NCBI GenBank assembly: GCA_003332265.1
Contig: QPGA01000005.1
Location: forward strand, 1-64,000
Source of the DNA: Candidatus Accumulibacter meliphilus
GTDB lineage: Bacteria; Pseudomonadota; Gammaproteobacteria; Burkholderiales; Rhodocyclaceae
DNA length: 64,000 nt
Reading direction: 5' to 3'
Part shown: positions 43,392 through 51,779 of the stretch, one piece after another
Layout of the letters: each line of letters begins with the position of its first letter
How positions within the stretch are numbered: the first letter of the stretch is position 1
The notes under the pieces: model-generated
Database searches by the model: none
Told to the model about the DNA's origin: nothing
Seen by the model: the letters and a program-made list of their open reading frames with translations, nothing else
Made by a program: the position numbers and the translations under genes

Positions 43392-43732
43392 AGACAGGTT
43401 CGAACGCTTTGTTGCGGGCGTGCTGCCGACAAACGGTCATGACACGCGGAGACACCCCTTATCATGAAAGTCATGAACCGTTCGTCAGGCAAGGCCGATT
43501 TCGGCAACTGAGCGACAGCTTTGAAGCGGGAGCGGTCAGCGGGTGTAGGATGGCGTCGGTTGGCCGCCGGCCAGGAAGAGACGGTGGAGAAGTCTGTCGA
43601 AAGCAGTCCTTGAACGGGCCTGGGTGTATGCTATCGATCTAGCCATGCGAAAAGGCTTTCTGCCGAATAATTCCACCACCGGAAGAAGGCTCTGTAGCGG
43701 GCCGTCATACCGAACTACAGTGGAGTGGAGTA
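43392..43732. other. Intergenic region between giant gene and DUF2254 gene
   Basis: The 341 bp hold the 47-nt palindromic repeat near the left end and, further right, probably the promoter of the DUF2254 gene. The short open frames here have no recognisable features. Confidence 0.5.
43434..43480. repeat. Dispersed palindromic repeat, copy 1 (47 nt)
   Basis: CGGTCATGAC and GTCATGAACCG form the arms of an imperfect palindrome that starts 42 nt after the giant gene's stop. It aligns with the copy at 62225-62270 over its whole length, including the inner ATCATGAAA block, with few mismatches and one extra A in the right arm. It could act as a transcription terminator or an mRNA-end hairpin, or be a REP-like element. 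Confidence 0.75.
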
Positions 43733-44995
43733 ATGGGCGATCGATTGAGGTTCCTTCTAAACCGGATCGGCGAGCGGCTGTGGGTCCGGCCTCTCGCGAT
43801 GTGCGTGCTGTCAACGGCGGTAGTGTTCCTTGCGAAGACGGCGGACGATACCGGAATCGGCCCACTTGTTCCGGCGATTACTACAGACTCGATAGAGACC
43901 CTGCTTAACATTATTGCTGCAAGCATGTTGGTGATCTCCACTTTTGCTGTCGCATCCATGGTCTCGGCCTATGCTTCGGCCAGCAGCACCGCAACGCCGC
44001 GCTCTTTTTCCCTGGTCATCTCCGACGACGTTTCCCAGAACGCTCTCTCGACTTTTATTGGTGCCTTCATCTTCAGCATCATCGCGCTTATCGCCTTACA
44101 AAATGGCTATTACGATAGAGCAGGCCGTTTCGCGTTATTTTCTCTAACGTTGATGATGCTTGCCATGGTTGTTATTACGTTCGTGACCTGGGTGGATCGC
44201 ATCGCACGCCTTGGGCGCCTCGGGGAAACCATCGACAAGGTTGAGGCAGCGACTGCGGATGCTTTACAGCGAAGGCGATGCGCCCCTACCCTTCGCAGCG
44301 TCCCTGCAGGGCCGTGTCGGAATGAGGGCCGGGCCATTTACGGCGGGTCGATCGGATATGTACAGCGCGTCGATGTCACTGCGCTGCAGACGTATGCGGA
44401 AGAATCGCGAGCACGAATCACCGTAGCCGCCTTGCCCGGTACTTTTTCTGCGCCGGGCCGAGCGCTTGCATATGTGACCGCCGACTCAGGTGATTTGTCT
44501 GACATCGATGCAAGGCAGGTAGCACAGGCATTCATACTCGGTAATGGCAGGCAATTCGACGAAGATCCTCGATTTGGTCTTGTCGTTCTTTCTGAAATCG
44601 CAAGTCGAGCGTTGTCACCTGCGGTTAATGATCCAGGTACAGCAATCGGAATAATTGGAACGTTCGTGCGACTTTTTGCGCTATGGAGCGAGCCGATCGA
44701 TGAAAGCGATACACCAATTTCTGAATGTGATCGCGTGGAGGTGCCAAAAATATCTTTGCGGGACATGTTCGATGATGCCTTCACAGCGATTGCTCGTGAC
44801 GGAGCTGGTACCATTGAAGTCGCGGGGCGGCTACAAAAAGCGTTTGCATCGCTGGCATCGATCGGAGGTGGTGAGATGCGGGATGCCGCGATACACCATT
44901 CCCGCTTGGCACTTGCTAGAGCAGAAAATGTGCTAGAAATTCCTGAAGACCTGGAGGTTGTGCGAAAACTGGCGAAATTGGCCAGTTTTGTTTAA
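43733..44995 (+). CDS. DUF2254 family membrane protein
   Basis: The 420-aa product matches the DUF2254 layout. There are two N-terminal hydrophobic segments (residues about 20-40 and 55-80), the conserved region SAYASASSTATPRSFSLVISDDVSQNALSTFIGAFIFSI, two more hydrophobic segments at about 100-150, then a soluble C-terminal half. The latter includes LVVLSEIASRALSPAVNDPGTA, another family hallmark. The function is unknown; members are predicted inner-membrane proteins. A GGAG site stands 5 nt before the ATG. Codon use is a little less GC-biased than in the giant gene. The next gene, also for a membrane protein, is 82 nt downstream, and the two may be co-transcribed. Confidence 0.85.
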   Translation: MGDRLRFLLNRIGERLWVRPLAMCVLSTAVVFLAKTADDTGIGPLVPAITTDSIETLLNIIAASMLVISTFAVASMVSAYASASSTATPRSFSLVISDDVSQNALSTFIGAFIFSIIALIALQNGYYDRAGRFALFSLTLMMLAMVVITFVTWVDRIARLGRLGETIDKVEAATADALQRRRCAPTLRSVPAGPCRNEGRAIYGGSIGYVQRVDVTALQTYAEESRARITVAALPGTFSAPGRALAYVTADSGDLSDIDARQVAQAFILGNGRQFDEDPRFGLVVLSEIASRALSPAVNDPGTAIGIIGTFVRLFALWSEPIDESDTPISECDRVEVPKISLRDMFDDAFTAIARDGAGTIEVAGRLQKAFASLASIGGGEMRDAAIHHSRLALARAENVLEIPEDLEVVRKLAKLASFV

Positions 44996-45077
44996 CCGAA
45001 TGAGTTCTGCCCGATTAGGCATGCACGTAGCGGGCAGCAGCAATTGACAGCTCCAACTGAACAGGGAAGGAACACAA

Positions 45078-45269
45078 ATGATGAACTTCGAATACAGCGG
45101 CGCCTTAGGCCTCCTGATACTGATCGGAGATATCTGGGCAATTATCAATATTTTTCAAAGCTCTGCTTCGAGCGAGAAGAAGCTGATTTGGATAGTCGCA
45201 GTGGTGCTGCTGCCCGTGCTGGGCTTGATCCTCTGGTTCTTCCTTGGACCGCGTAATCGAGGCGCGTAG
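45078..45269 (+). CDS. Small PLDc_N-type membrane protein
   Basis: The 63-aa protein has two membrane helices. GALGLLILIGDIWAIINIFQSSAS is followed by KKLIWIVAVVLLPVLGLILWFFLGPR. The D-x-W-A-I-x-N-I motif and the final LPxLGLxxWFxxGPR are the signature of the phospholipase-D nuclease N-terminal (PLDc_N) family, here as a stand-alone unit without catalytic domains. Many bacteria carry such free-standing copies; their role is unknown. Two consecutive ATG codons occur at 45078 and 45081; GGAAGGA upstream fits either. Confidence 0.85.
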   Translation: MMNFEYSGALGLLILIGDIWAIINIFQSSASSEKKLIWIVAVVLLPVLGLILWFFLGPRNRGA

Positions 45270-45337
45270 CGTACCAAGTTGCACTTGGCTGAGAGGCGTC
45301 CTGCCGGGAACTGTGAGTGAGTCTTTACTTGCGGGGC

Positions 45338-45386
45338 GGGGTCAAGCCTTGACTATTGCCCATGGCACAGGGAAAGACCTGACCCC
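45338..45386. repeat. 49-nt palindromic element, left copy
   Basis: The element runs from GGGGTC to GACCCC. It is an imperfect inverted repeat with outer arms GGGGTCAAGCCTT / AAAGACCTGACCCC and an inner TTGCCCATGGCA part. It matches the right copy at 48633-48681 in inverted orientation; its own left arm has drifted. It sits 54 nt before the phosphoesterase-STAND gene. Confidence 0.8.
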
Positions 45387-45440
45387 AAAAACACAAAAGG
45401 AATGCATATGGACTATAAACAAAAAGCAAAAGGATAATTT

Positions 45441-48400
45441 ATGCCGAAAGAACTGACCTGGTTACACATCTCAGATATCCATTTTTGTCCGCACACGGAA
45501 TGGCGAGACAGCTTATCCAGAGGTGAGCTTCTTGATTATCTAAAGACTCATTTCACTACAAGCGAATGGCCGCAGCCAGATTTAATCTTTTGCACTGGAG
45601 ATATCGCATTCGGCCATAGTTCAAAGCAACCAATAACAGAGCAATACTCCGTCGCGGAGCAGTTTTTCGATAAGCTGCTCGACGTATGTGGATCCGAAGG
45701 TACTTCTTTGCCACGCGAACGGTTATTCATCGTTCCTGGTAATCACGACGTAAATCGCGACGCCATCAACGGCGATGCCCAATCTGCGCTTAAAACTTGG
45801 GCAAGGGACTCATGGGCGCATGTCGGTGAAATTAACCAGCGCTTCAACGACAAGTCGACGGAGTTTCTTGATACTATACGGCGACTGAATGAGTATGGGG
45901 AGTTCATAAAAAGATATCTTCCTCATCTAAGCGATCCAGGGCAGAGGCACGTTTATGCTAAGACTTTTGAGATAAACGGTATATCGATCGGCGTGTTCGG
46001 CTTTAACTCGGCTTGGACGTGTGCAGGTTTGGAAGATGATCGCAATATATGGCTTGCAGCGGAGTGGCAATTCAACACGGCGAAGAAAGAGTTACAGGAT
46101 TCAGAAGTCCGAATCGGTTTAATGCACCATCCTATTGATTGGCTAAACCAAACAGAGAGAGAGCTAACAAATCGACGGGTCGCAAGTGATTTCGATTTTT
46201 GGTTACATGGGCACAGCCATAACGCATGGGTCACACCGATTCAGAGTCACATTGTTATTGCAGCAGGGGCCGTTGGCGCCGGTAGTAGTGATGAATTCGG
46301 AGTCAATCTATGCAAGATAAGTCTCTCAGATAACACGGGCGCAGCGCGGTTACATGCCAAGAAGGCCGGCGCATCCGGCTGGACAATTATGCCAATTGAG
46401 GAAGTCGCTCCAGCCGGTCTATGGCGGTTTGATCTTCCTCTCCGCCTGAGAAAATCTCCAAACAACCCGGAGGCGCATCAATCCAATAATAAGACCAACG
46501 TGCCCCAGGATCCGGCGCCCTTTGACTACATTGCTCGTTACCTGTCTAGTGAATTCGAGCGAGCTCTTAAATCTTTTTCAGGGCAACCTAGAGTCTGGGT
46601 TGAACCGATCCTTAGCAGAAAAGCGGAAATAGAAAAAGATGCGAAATTGGAACCTCCTGTCACGGCCGCTGAGCTAGTGAACTCGATCGCATCTATTATC
46701 ATCAAAGCACCACCTCAATATGGATTGACGTGCCTGGCGAAGTATCTTGCTAAGCTGGCGTGGCACAAACCAAGTCGCGAATTTTGGTTGTATCTCGATG
46801 CCAAGCTGCTAAGGCCAAATTCGGCTTCCATCAACACGGAAACCGAACGCGTTTTAGGTCCGCTGAATCTTAGCTTTCAAGACATTCGGAGGGTGGTCCT
46901 GGACTCATGGTCGCCTACAGAAAAAGAAGGGCCAAAGCTTTTAATAAAAATCATTGAAATTTTTGGAGAAACACCAATCATCTGCATGCAACGTTCAGAT
47001 GCCTCGATGGCTGAACGTCTTTCGAATATCGATCTGCGGCGTACTTTCGAAACATACTTTCTTTGGACATTGCCAAGAGAGGTCATCAGAAAAATCGTTA
47101 GTGGTTATAACGAGGCCCGACAAATCGGAGACGATGACGCAGTTACCAAACGCCTCGTTTCCGACCTAGAGGTGCTTAATCTGCACAGGACGCCTTTAAA
47201 TTGCCTTACTCTCTTGAAGGTGTCGGAATTTGATTTCGACGAAAGCCCAGTCAACCGCACAGAGATGCTCAAGCGTGTCTTATTCTTGCTGTTTAATACC
47301 GATGGTATTCCGACATATAAGTCAAAGCCCGATCTCAAAGACAGTGAGCATGTGCTTGGCTACTTCTGCGAGCTTTTGATCCGCGAGGGTAGTTATTTCT
47401 TTACTCAGAATCGCTTCTTGCTGGAAGTGCAGCGATTCTGCAAGGACAGTCTCATTGATCTCGATACGCATATCGTATTTGATGTCCTCTACAAAAATAA
47501 TATTTTGTTAATGCATGGGAGCCAGTTTTATTTCCGATTCTCTTACTGGATTTTTTACTTCGTAGCGCAGCGTATGCATCACAATGAAGCGTTCGCCAAG
47601 TATATTCTGTCGGAGATGCGTTACGCGCAGTATCCTGAAATTATTGAATTCTATACTGGTGCCGATCGGAAGCGGGACGATGCATTGCAAGTAATAATAA
47701 ATGACTTAGGCGAGTGTTATCGTACCGTTAAGGAAAATTGCGGATTCCCAGAAAACTTAGACCCATATAAGCATGCCACATGGGAGTCGTCTCCGGAAAC
47801 CCAAGAAAAGATGCATGAAGTCATAACAAAGGGAGTGATGGATTCCAATTTGCCTGCTGAAATAAAGGACCAATTCGCAGATAGAACTTACGATCCTGCA
47901 CGCCCATATGACCAGACGATCGCAAATATTCTCACAGAACATTCGGTTGTTTGCTTGATGAAGCTTATTAGCGCTGCGGCGCGAGCCCTTCGCAATAGTG
48001 ACTATGCTGCCCCCGAAACGAAGCGTCAGTTGCTTACCGCAATTATGCGTTCTTGGGACCAGTTATCAAAGATTGTTTTGGTAATTGCTCCGGAACTGGC
48101 TGAGGCTGGCCACGCATCATATGACAACGCAAAGTTTTTTCTTGTTGGAGATTTCGGGAAGAACCGGAACGAGCGGCTCGGCGCAATATTGTCTGTTATT
48201 CCATACAACATTGCCGCCTGGCACCAAGACGATCTATATTCTCCAAAAATGGGGCCGCTGCTATTTGACCAACTCGACAGCCCCGACCTTAGCAGCATTG
48301 CACGTCATGAGCTTTTGGTGCTCTTGATTCTACAGCGTCCACGAAACTGGTCGAAACATGTCGAGAACTATATCGCTAGTGTAGCAAAAAATGCATTCTA

Positions 48401-48593
48401 TCTTAATGATGTTTTTGAGTTGCTACGTCATGAGTATAGATACGGCTTCGCATTGCCAGATACTCTCAGTGAGATTGAGCGGCTAATCAAAATGTCCTTA
48501 GTAAAGCATTTAACGGGACAAAAAAGACCGGGTGTTAAATCGATAGCGAAAACTTCCTTCAAAAAGACTTTGCTTCCTGAGCGTCCTTTATAG
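45441..48593 (+). CDS. Metallophosphoesterase-STAND NTPase-like protein, probable defence/conflict protein
   Basis: The 1,050-aa protein starts with a calcineurin-like metallophosphoesterase domain (about 1-330). HISDIHF (D12, H14), TGDI (D54), PGNHD (N101, H102), HHP and a final GHSH supply the two-metal site. Residues about 370-700 resemble a STAND-type NTPase. IIIKAPPQYGLT (423-430) is at the P-loop position but has Leu429 where the lysine should be. FWLYLD is at Walker B, followed by the family-like stretches TFETYFLWTLPREVIRKIVSGYN and RTPLNCLTLLKV. The rest is helical without clear repeats. Phosphoesterase-STAND fusions are known in predicted antiphage and other NTP-dependent conflict systems. 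That role is likely here but inferred, and the degenerate P-loop questions nucleotide hydrolysis. The gene is clearly AT-richer than its neighbours and lies between inverted palindromic elements, which suggests transfer. The upstream ribosome site is weak (AAAGGATAATTT). Confidence 0.8.
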   Translation: MPKELTWLHISDIHFCPHTEWRDSLSRGELLDYLKTHFTTSEWPQPDLIFCTGDIAFGHSSKQPITEQYSVAEQFFDKLLDVCGSEGTSLPRERLFIVPGNHDVNRDAINGDAQSALKTWARDSWAHVGEINQRFNDKSTEFLDTIRRLNEYGEFIKRYLPHLSDPGQRHVYAKTFEINGISIGVFGFNSAWTCAGLEDDRNIWLAAEWQFNTAKKELQDSEVRIGLMHHPIDWLNQTERELTNRRVASDFDFWLHGHSHNAWVTPIQSHIVIAAGAVGAGSSDEFGVNLCKISLSDNTGAARLHAKKAGASGWTIMPIEEVAPAGLWRFDLPLRLRKSPNNPEAHQSNNKTNVPQDPAPFDYIARYLSSEFERALKSFSGQPRVWVEPILSRKAEIEKDAKLEPPVTAAELVNSIASIIIKAPPQYGLTCLAKYLAKLAWHKPSREFWLYLDAKLLRPNSASINTETERVLGPLNLSFQDIRRVVLDSWSPTEKEGPKLLIKIIEIFGETPIICMQRSDASMAERLSNIDLRRTFETYFLWTLPREVIRKIVSGYNEARQIGDDDAVTKRLVSDLEVLNLHRTPLNCLTLLKVSEFDFDESPVNRTEMLKRVLFLLFNTDGIPTYKSKPDLKDSEHVLGYFCELLIREGSYFFTQNRFLLEVQRFCKDSLIDLDTHIVFDVLYKNNILLMHGSQFYFRFSYWIFYFVAQRMHHNEAFAKYILSEMRYAQYPEIIEFYTGADRKRDDALQVIINDLGECYRTVKENCGFPENLDPYKHATWESSPETQEKMHEVITKGVMDSNLPAEIKDQFADRTYDPARPYDQTIANILTEHSVVCLMKLISAAARALRNSDYAAPETKRQLLTAIMRSWDQLSKIVLVIAPELAEAGHASYDNAKFFLVGDFGKNRNERLGAILSVIPYNIAAWHQDDLYSPKMGPLLFDQLDSPDLSSIARHELLVLLILQRPRNWSKHVENYIASVAKNAFYLNDVFELLRHEYRYGFALPDTLSEIERLIKMSLVKHLTGQKRPGVKSIAKTSFKKTLLPERPL

Positions 48594-48632
48594 AGATCAC
48601 GTGCACATTTTTGGGTAGAGCGCACACTTTTT

Positions 48633-48681
48633 GGGGTCAGGTCTTTCCCCGTGCCTTGGGCAAAAGTCAAGACCTGACCCC
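48633..48681. repeat. 49-nt palindromic element, right copy
   Basis: GGGGTCAGGTCTTTCCCC ... GTCAAGACCTGACCCC is a nearly perfect palindrome beginning 39 nt after the stop of the phosphoesterase-STAND gene. It is in inverted orientation to the left copy at 45338-45386, and the similarity extends a few bases into the A-rich flank on the gene side of the pair. Confidence 0.8.
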
Positions 48682-48738
48682 GTCCCGTGCGTGGGCGACA
48701 TTCTCGTTGGCGGTTCAGCGGCAATTTCAAGGGGCACG

Positions 48739-49626
48739 TCATGAATCGATTGACGGTTGTAAAGCTTGTAAAGGCATGCTGGCCGTAGGAATCGAATCGT
48801 CATCCTGGCCTTCGCGTCCTTCGCGGCCGGCTCTTCCGAAGACAAAGCTGTCCATCGCCAGCACGCGGTGCGTGATGCCGCCGTCGATCACTGTCGCCGG
48901 CAAGGACGTGGCAGCCGCGCCGGCGGCCACCAGCAGTGGCCAGAAATGCTCGGCGGTGGGGTGCGCGCGTTGGCCATGCGGCGCCAAGGCGAGGGTCTGG
49001 CGCAACCGTGTGCTGTCGCCGGCGACAACGGCTTCGCGAACCCAGGCGGCGAATTCGGCCACATAGGCCTCTTCGTGCCCGTGCTGACCGTGGTGGCGGT
49101 GGCCGCCGCGAACCTCGTTGAGGTTGTGCGTCAGGCTGCCCGAACCGACGATCAACACGCCGTCGTCGGCGAGCGGCGCGAGCGCCTGACCGAAGGTCCA
49201 GGCCGAATCGGCGTCCAGCCGTGACGGCAGCGAGACCTGGAAAACCGGCACGTCGGCCGCGGGGTAAAGGTACAACATCGGCACCCAGGCGCCGTGGTCG
49301 AGACCGCGGCGCTCGTCCGGTCGCGGCGACCAGCCGGCTTCCTGCAGCAGATCGAGCGTGCGACGCGCCAGCTGCGGGTGACCGGCCACCGGGTAGTCCA
49401 TCTCGTACAGCGCCGGGTCGAAGCCACCGAAGTCGTGGATCGTCCTCGGCCGTTCCACCATCCCGACCAGCGGACGCGGCGTCATCCAGTGCGGTGACAC
49501 GATCAGCACCGCGCGGGGCTTGGGCAGTTCGCGACCCAGGGCCGTCAGACGCGGCCCGGCCAGGCCGGGCTCCATCGCGAAGCTGGGTGCGCCGTGCGAA
49601 ACGAACAAACTGGGTAGACGGTCCAT
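48739..49626 (-). CDS. DODA-type (class III) extradiol aromatic ring-opening dioxygenase
   Basis: The 295-aa protein belongs to the LigB/DODA family of non-haem iron extradiol dioxygenases (4,5-DOPA dioxygenase/YgiD type), which open catechol-like rings. Visible motifs are FVSHGAPS near the start, IVSPHWMT, GLDHGAWVPM, and GSLTHNL followed by HPTAEHFWPLL, which provide the iron-binding and catalytic histidines. The start at 49626 has AGGAG 7 nt upstream; frames upstream belong to the neighbouring DoxX gene region. The C-terminus has an extra Arg/Glu/Asp-rich tail. It is 41 nt downstream of the doxX-like gene on the same strand, likely one transcription unit under the divergent LysR gene. The natural substrate cannot be told. 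Confidence 0.9.
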   Translation of the reverse strand: MDRLPSLFVSHGAPSFAMEPGLAGPRLTALGRELPKPRAVLIVSPHWMTPRPLVGMVERPRTIHDFGGFDPALYEMDYPVAGHPQLARRTLDLLQEAGWSPRPDERRGLDHGAWVPMLYLYPAADVPVFQVSLPSRLDADSAWTFGQALAPLADDGVLIVGSGSLTHNLNEVRGGHRHHGQHGHEEAYVAEFAAWVREAVVAGDSTRLRQTLALAPHGQRAHPTAEHFWPLLVAAGAAATSLPATVIDGGITHRVLAMDSFVFGRAGREGREGQDDDSIPTASMPLQALQPSIDS

Positions 49627-49667
49627 GGCGTCGCTCCTGGGTCGGATGAATGTTCGCGCGCTGCTGT

Positions 49668-50129
49668 TCAGCGCGCGCCGCGCGCGGCCAGCATGGCATC
49701 CAGCGACAGTCGACCCGCGCCGCTGATCAACAGCGAGAGCGACGCGGCGAGCAGTGCCAGGGCGAATTCGTAGCCGTTGTTGGCCATGAACAGGCCCTTG
49801 TCGATATGCACGCCGAAGATCGCGACAAGCATCGCGAACACCAGGGTCGCTGCGCCCGGACGCACCAGCAGCCCGAGGATCAGCGCCAGACCGCCGAAGA
49901 ATTCGGCACTGCCCGCCAGCAAGGCCATCAGGTAGCCCGGCGTCAGGCCGAGTGAGGCCATGAACTGGCCTGTGCCTTCGAGGCCGTAGCCGCCAAAGGC
50001 GCCGAACAGCTTCTGGGCGCCGTGGGCAAGGAAAATGATGCCCACGGGAATACGCAGGGCCAGCGCGCTCCAGCCGGCGTTGGTGCCGACGATGCGTTGC
50101 AGGAGGGAAGTGGTGTTGGCTGTGCTCAT
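49668..50129 (-). CDS. DoxX family membrane protein
   Basis: The 153-aa protein has four hydrophobic helices and the DoxX hallmarks: LRIPVGIIFLAHGAQKLFG in the first helix, AEFFGGLALILGLLVRPGA in the second, and FGVHIDKGLFMANNGYEFALALLAASLSLL in the last part. DoxX-like proteins are found in varied oxidoreductase and redox-stress contexts; the activity of this member is unknown. The ATG at 50129 begins MSTANTTSLLQR. The gene is divergent from a LysR-type regulator across 106 bp and is followed by an extradiol dioxygenase gene, so the two probably form a LysR-controlled operon. Confidence 0.9.
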   Translation of the reverse strand: MSTANTTSLLQRIVGTNAGWSALALRIPVGIIFLAHGAQKLFGAFGGYGLEGTGQFMASLGLTPGYLMALLAGSAEFFGGLALILGLLVRPGAATLVFAMLVAIFGVHIDKGLFMANNGYEFALALLAASLSLLISGAGRLSLDAMLAARGAR

Positions 50130-50235
50130 GGGGTGCTCCGGACAAGGGTCGTCAATCGAAGAGTTCATTGTAGAAATTGCCTCTGGGCAGATAAACATGC
50201 TTGAATGCGATTCACTGTTCCGAATTTCGAGACCA

Positions 50236-51135
50236 ATGGACCGATTCGAAGCCATGCGGGTTTTCGTCGCCGTGATCGACGCCGGCAGCTTTGTCGGCGC
50301 CTCCGACGCGCTGGCGCTGTCCAAGGCGGCGGTATCGCGCCATGTCGCGGATCTGGAGTCGCACCTGGGCGTGCGCTTGATACACCGCACTACCCGCAAG
50401 TTGTCCTTGACGGCCGAGGGCGAGGTCTTCCATGCGCGTTGCGAGGAACTGCTCGCCGGCGTCGAAGAGGCGGAAGCGGAAATCACCTCGGTCAGCGGCG
50501 AGGCCACGGGAATCCTGCGCATCAACGTCCCTTTCACTTTCGGCCACTTGCATCTGGCGCCGCTGTGGGTCGAGTTCATGGCCCTGCACCCGAAAGTGAC
50601 GCTGGACGTAACCCTGGCCGACCGCGTGGTGGATCTGGTCGAGGAAGGCTTCGACATGGCGGTGCGCATCGCGCGCCTGCCCAACTCCACGCTGATCAGC
50701 CGCCAGCTCACCTCGACGCGCCTGGTGTTGTGTGCCTCCCCCAGCTATCTGCGCAATCACGGCACGCCGGCACATCCGTCCGAGCTGGCGCAGCACGCGG
50801 TCGTCGCCTACAGCCTGTTCTCGATGGGCGACAACTGGGCGTTCACGGGGCCACGAGGCATGCTGTCGGTGAAAGTGTCACCGCGCCTGCGCACCAATAA
50901 CGGCGACACCTGCCGGGTCGCCGCGCTGCGCCATCAGGGCATCGTCTTGCAACCTTCCTTCCTCGTCGGCCCGGATCTGATCGCCGGAACCCTGGTCGAG
51001 CTGTTGCCGGCCTACCGTTCGATCGAACTCGGCGTGTACGCGGTTTACCCCTCGCGAAAGTTCGTCGCGCCCAAGCTTCGCCTGCTGATCGACTTTCTCG
51101 CCGACGCTTTCCGGATGCAGGCCTGGCCGGGATAG
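50236..51135 (+). CDS. LysR-type transcriptional regulator
   Basis: The 299-aa protein has the N-terminal winged HTH of LysR regulators (MDRFEAMRVFVAVIDAGSFVGASDALALSKAAVSRHVADLESHLGVRLIHRTTRKLSLTAEG in pattern) and a C-terminal periplasmic-binding-like effector domain from about residue 90. The sequence is of the AaeR/DmlR subtype. The frame is open upstream to 50035, but the ATG at 50236 gives the canonical family start. It is divergent from the doxX-dioxygenase pair. LysR proteins usually control the divergent operon and themselves, so it is the likely regulator of those genes; the inducer is unknown. Confidence 0.9.
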   Translation: MDRFEAMRVFVAVIDAGSFVGASDALALSKAAVSRHVADLESHLGVRLIHRTTRKLSLTAEGEVFHARCEELLAGVEEAEAEITSVSGEATGILRINVPFTFGHLHLAPLWVEFMALHPKVTLDVTLADRVVDLVEEGFDMAVRIARLPNSTLISRQLTSTRLVLCASPSYLRNHGTPAHPSELAQHAVVAYSLFSMGDNWAFTGPRGMLSVKVSPRLRTNNGDTCRVAALRHQGIVLQPSFLVGPDLIAGTLVELLPAYRSIELGVYAVYPSRKFVAPKLRLLIDFLADAFRMQAWPG

Positions 51136-51329
51136 GGGCTATTGGAATTTCCGTGGCGGAGGCAGCCACGGCACAGGTTCAGGGGAGCTGCGCGCTGAGT
51201 GATGTCCGGTCGCGCCGGGGCCGCGCGGAAAATTCGCAGACGAATACGCCGATGCGCTACATTCCCGAACATCGGCAGCAAGGTGAAACCGGCCTGCCAC
51301 CACCTCGCGCCTCTCAAGGAGAATCGCAA

Positions 51330-51779
51330 ATGCCAACAACAGGTACCGTACAACTGCAGCGTGTGTTCAGAGCACCACCGGAGCGCGTCTATCGAGCCTT
51401 CCTTGAGGCAGACGCAATGGCCAAGTGGATCCCGCCATACGGGTTCACTTGCAAAGTCCACCACATGGATGCCAGGGTCGGCGGAAGCTTCAAGATGTCT
51501 TTCACCAACTTCGATACAGGGAACGCTCACTCCTTCGGCGGCGAGTACCTTGAACTCGTGCCGCACGAACGCCTTCGCTACACGGACAGATTCGACGACC
51601 CGAACATGCCCGGGGAACTTCAGGTTACGGTGATTCTCACGAAGGTTTCCTGCGGCACCGAGCTACACATAGTCCAGGAAGGTATCCCCGCGGTCATCCC
51701 TGTAGAAATGTGCTACCTCGGCTGGCAGGAGTCCCTGACGCAGCTGGCGACGCTCGTCGAGCCAGAGATCCCCGGCTAA
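51330..51779 (+). CDS. SRPBCC/AHSA1-like protein
   Basis: The 149-aa protein has the START/Bet-v-1 (SRPBCC) fold signature of the AHSA1-like group. It begins with an N-terminal strand and helix, VFRAPPERVYRAFLEADAMAKWIPP. RVGGSFKMSF, GEYLELVPHERLRYTDRFDDP and a C-terminal helix GWQESLTQLATLVE follow. Such proteins bind hydrophobic ligands; the ligand is unknown. AAGGAG stands 9 nt before the ATG at 51330. It is 194 nt downstream of the LysR gene and same-stranded, but probably has its own promoter. Confidence 0.85.
   Translation: MPTTGTVQLQRVFRAPPERVYRAFLEADAMAKWIPPYGFTCKVHHMDARVGGSFKMSFTNFDTGNAHSFGGEYLELVPHERLRYTDRFDDPNMPGELQVTVILTKVSCGTELHIVQEGIPAVIPVEMCYLGWQESLTQLATLVEPEIPG

Noticed and set aside
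4749..43391. RTX/type I secretion signal in the giant protein
   Set aside because: I found no GGxGxDxUx nonapeptide arrays and no HlyB/HlyD/TolC-like genes beside it; the C-terminus is a dockerin and a Pro-rich tail.
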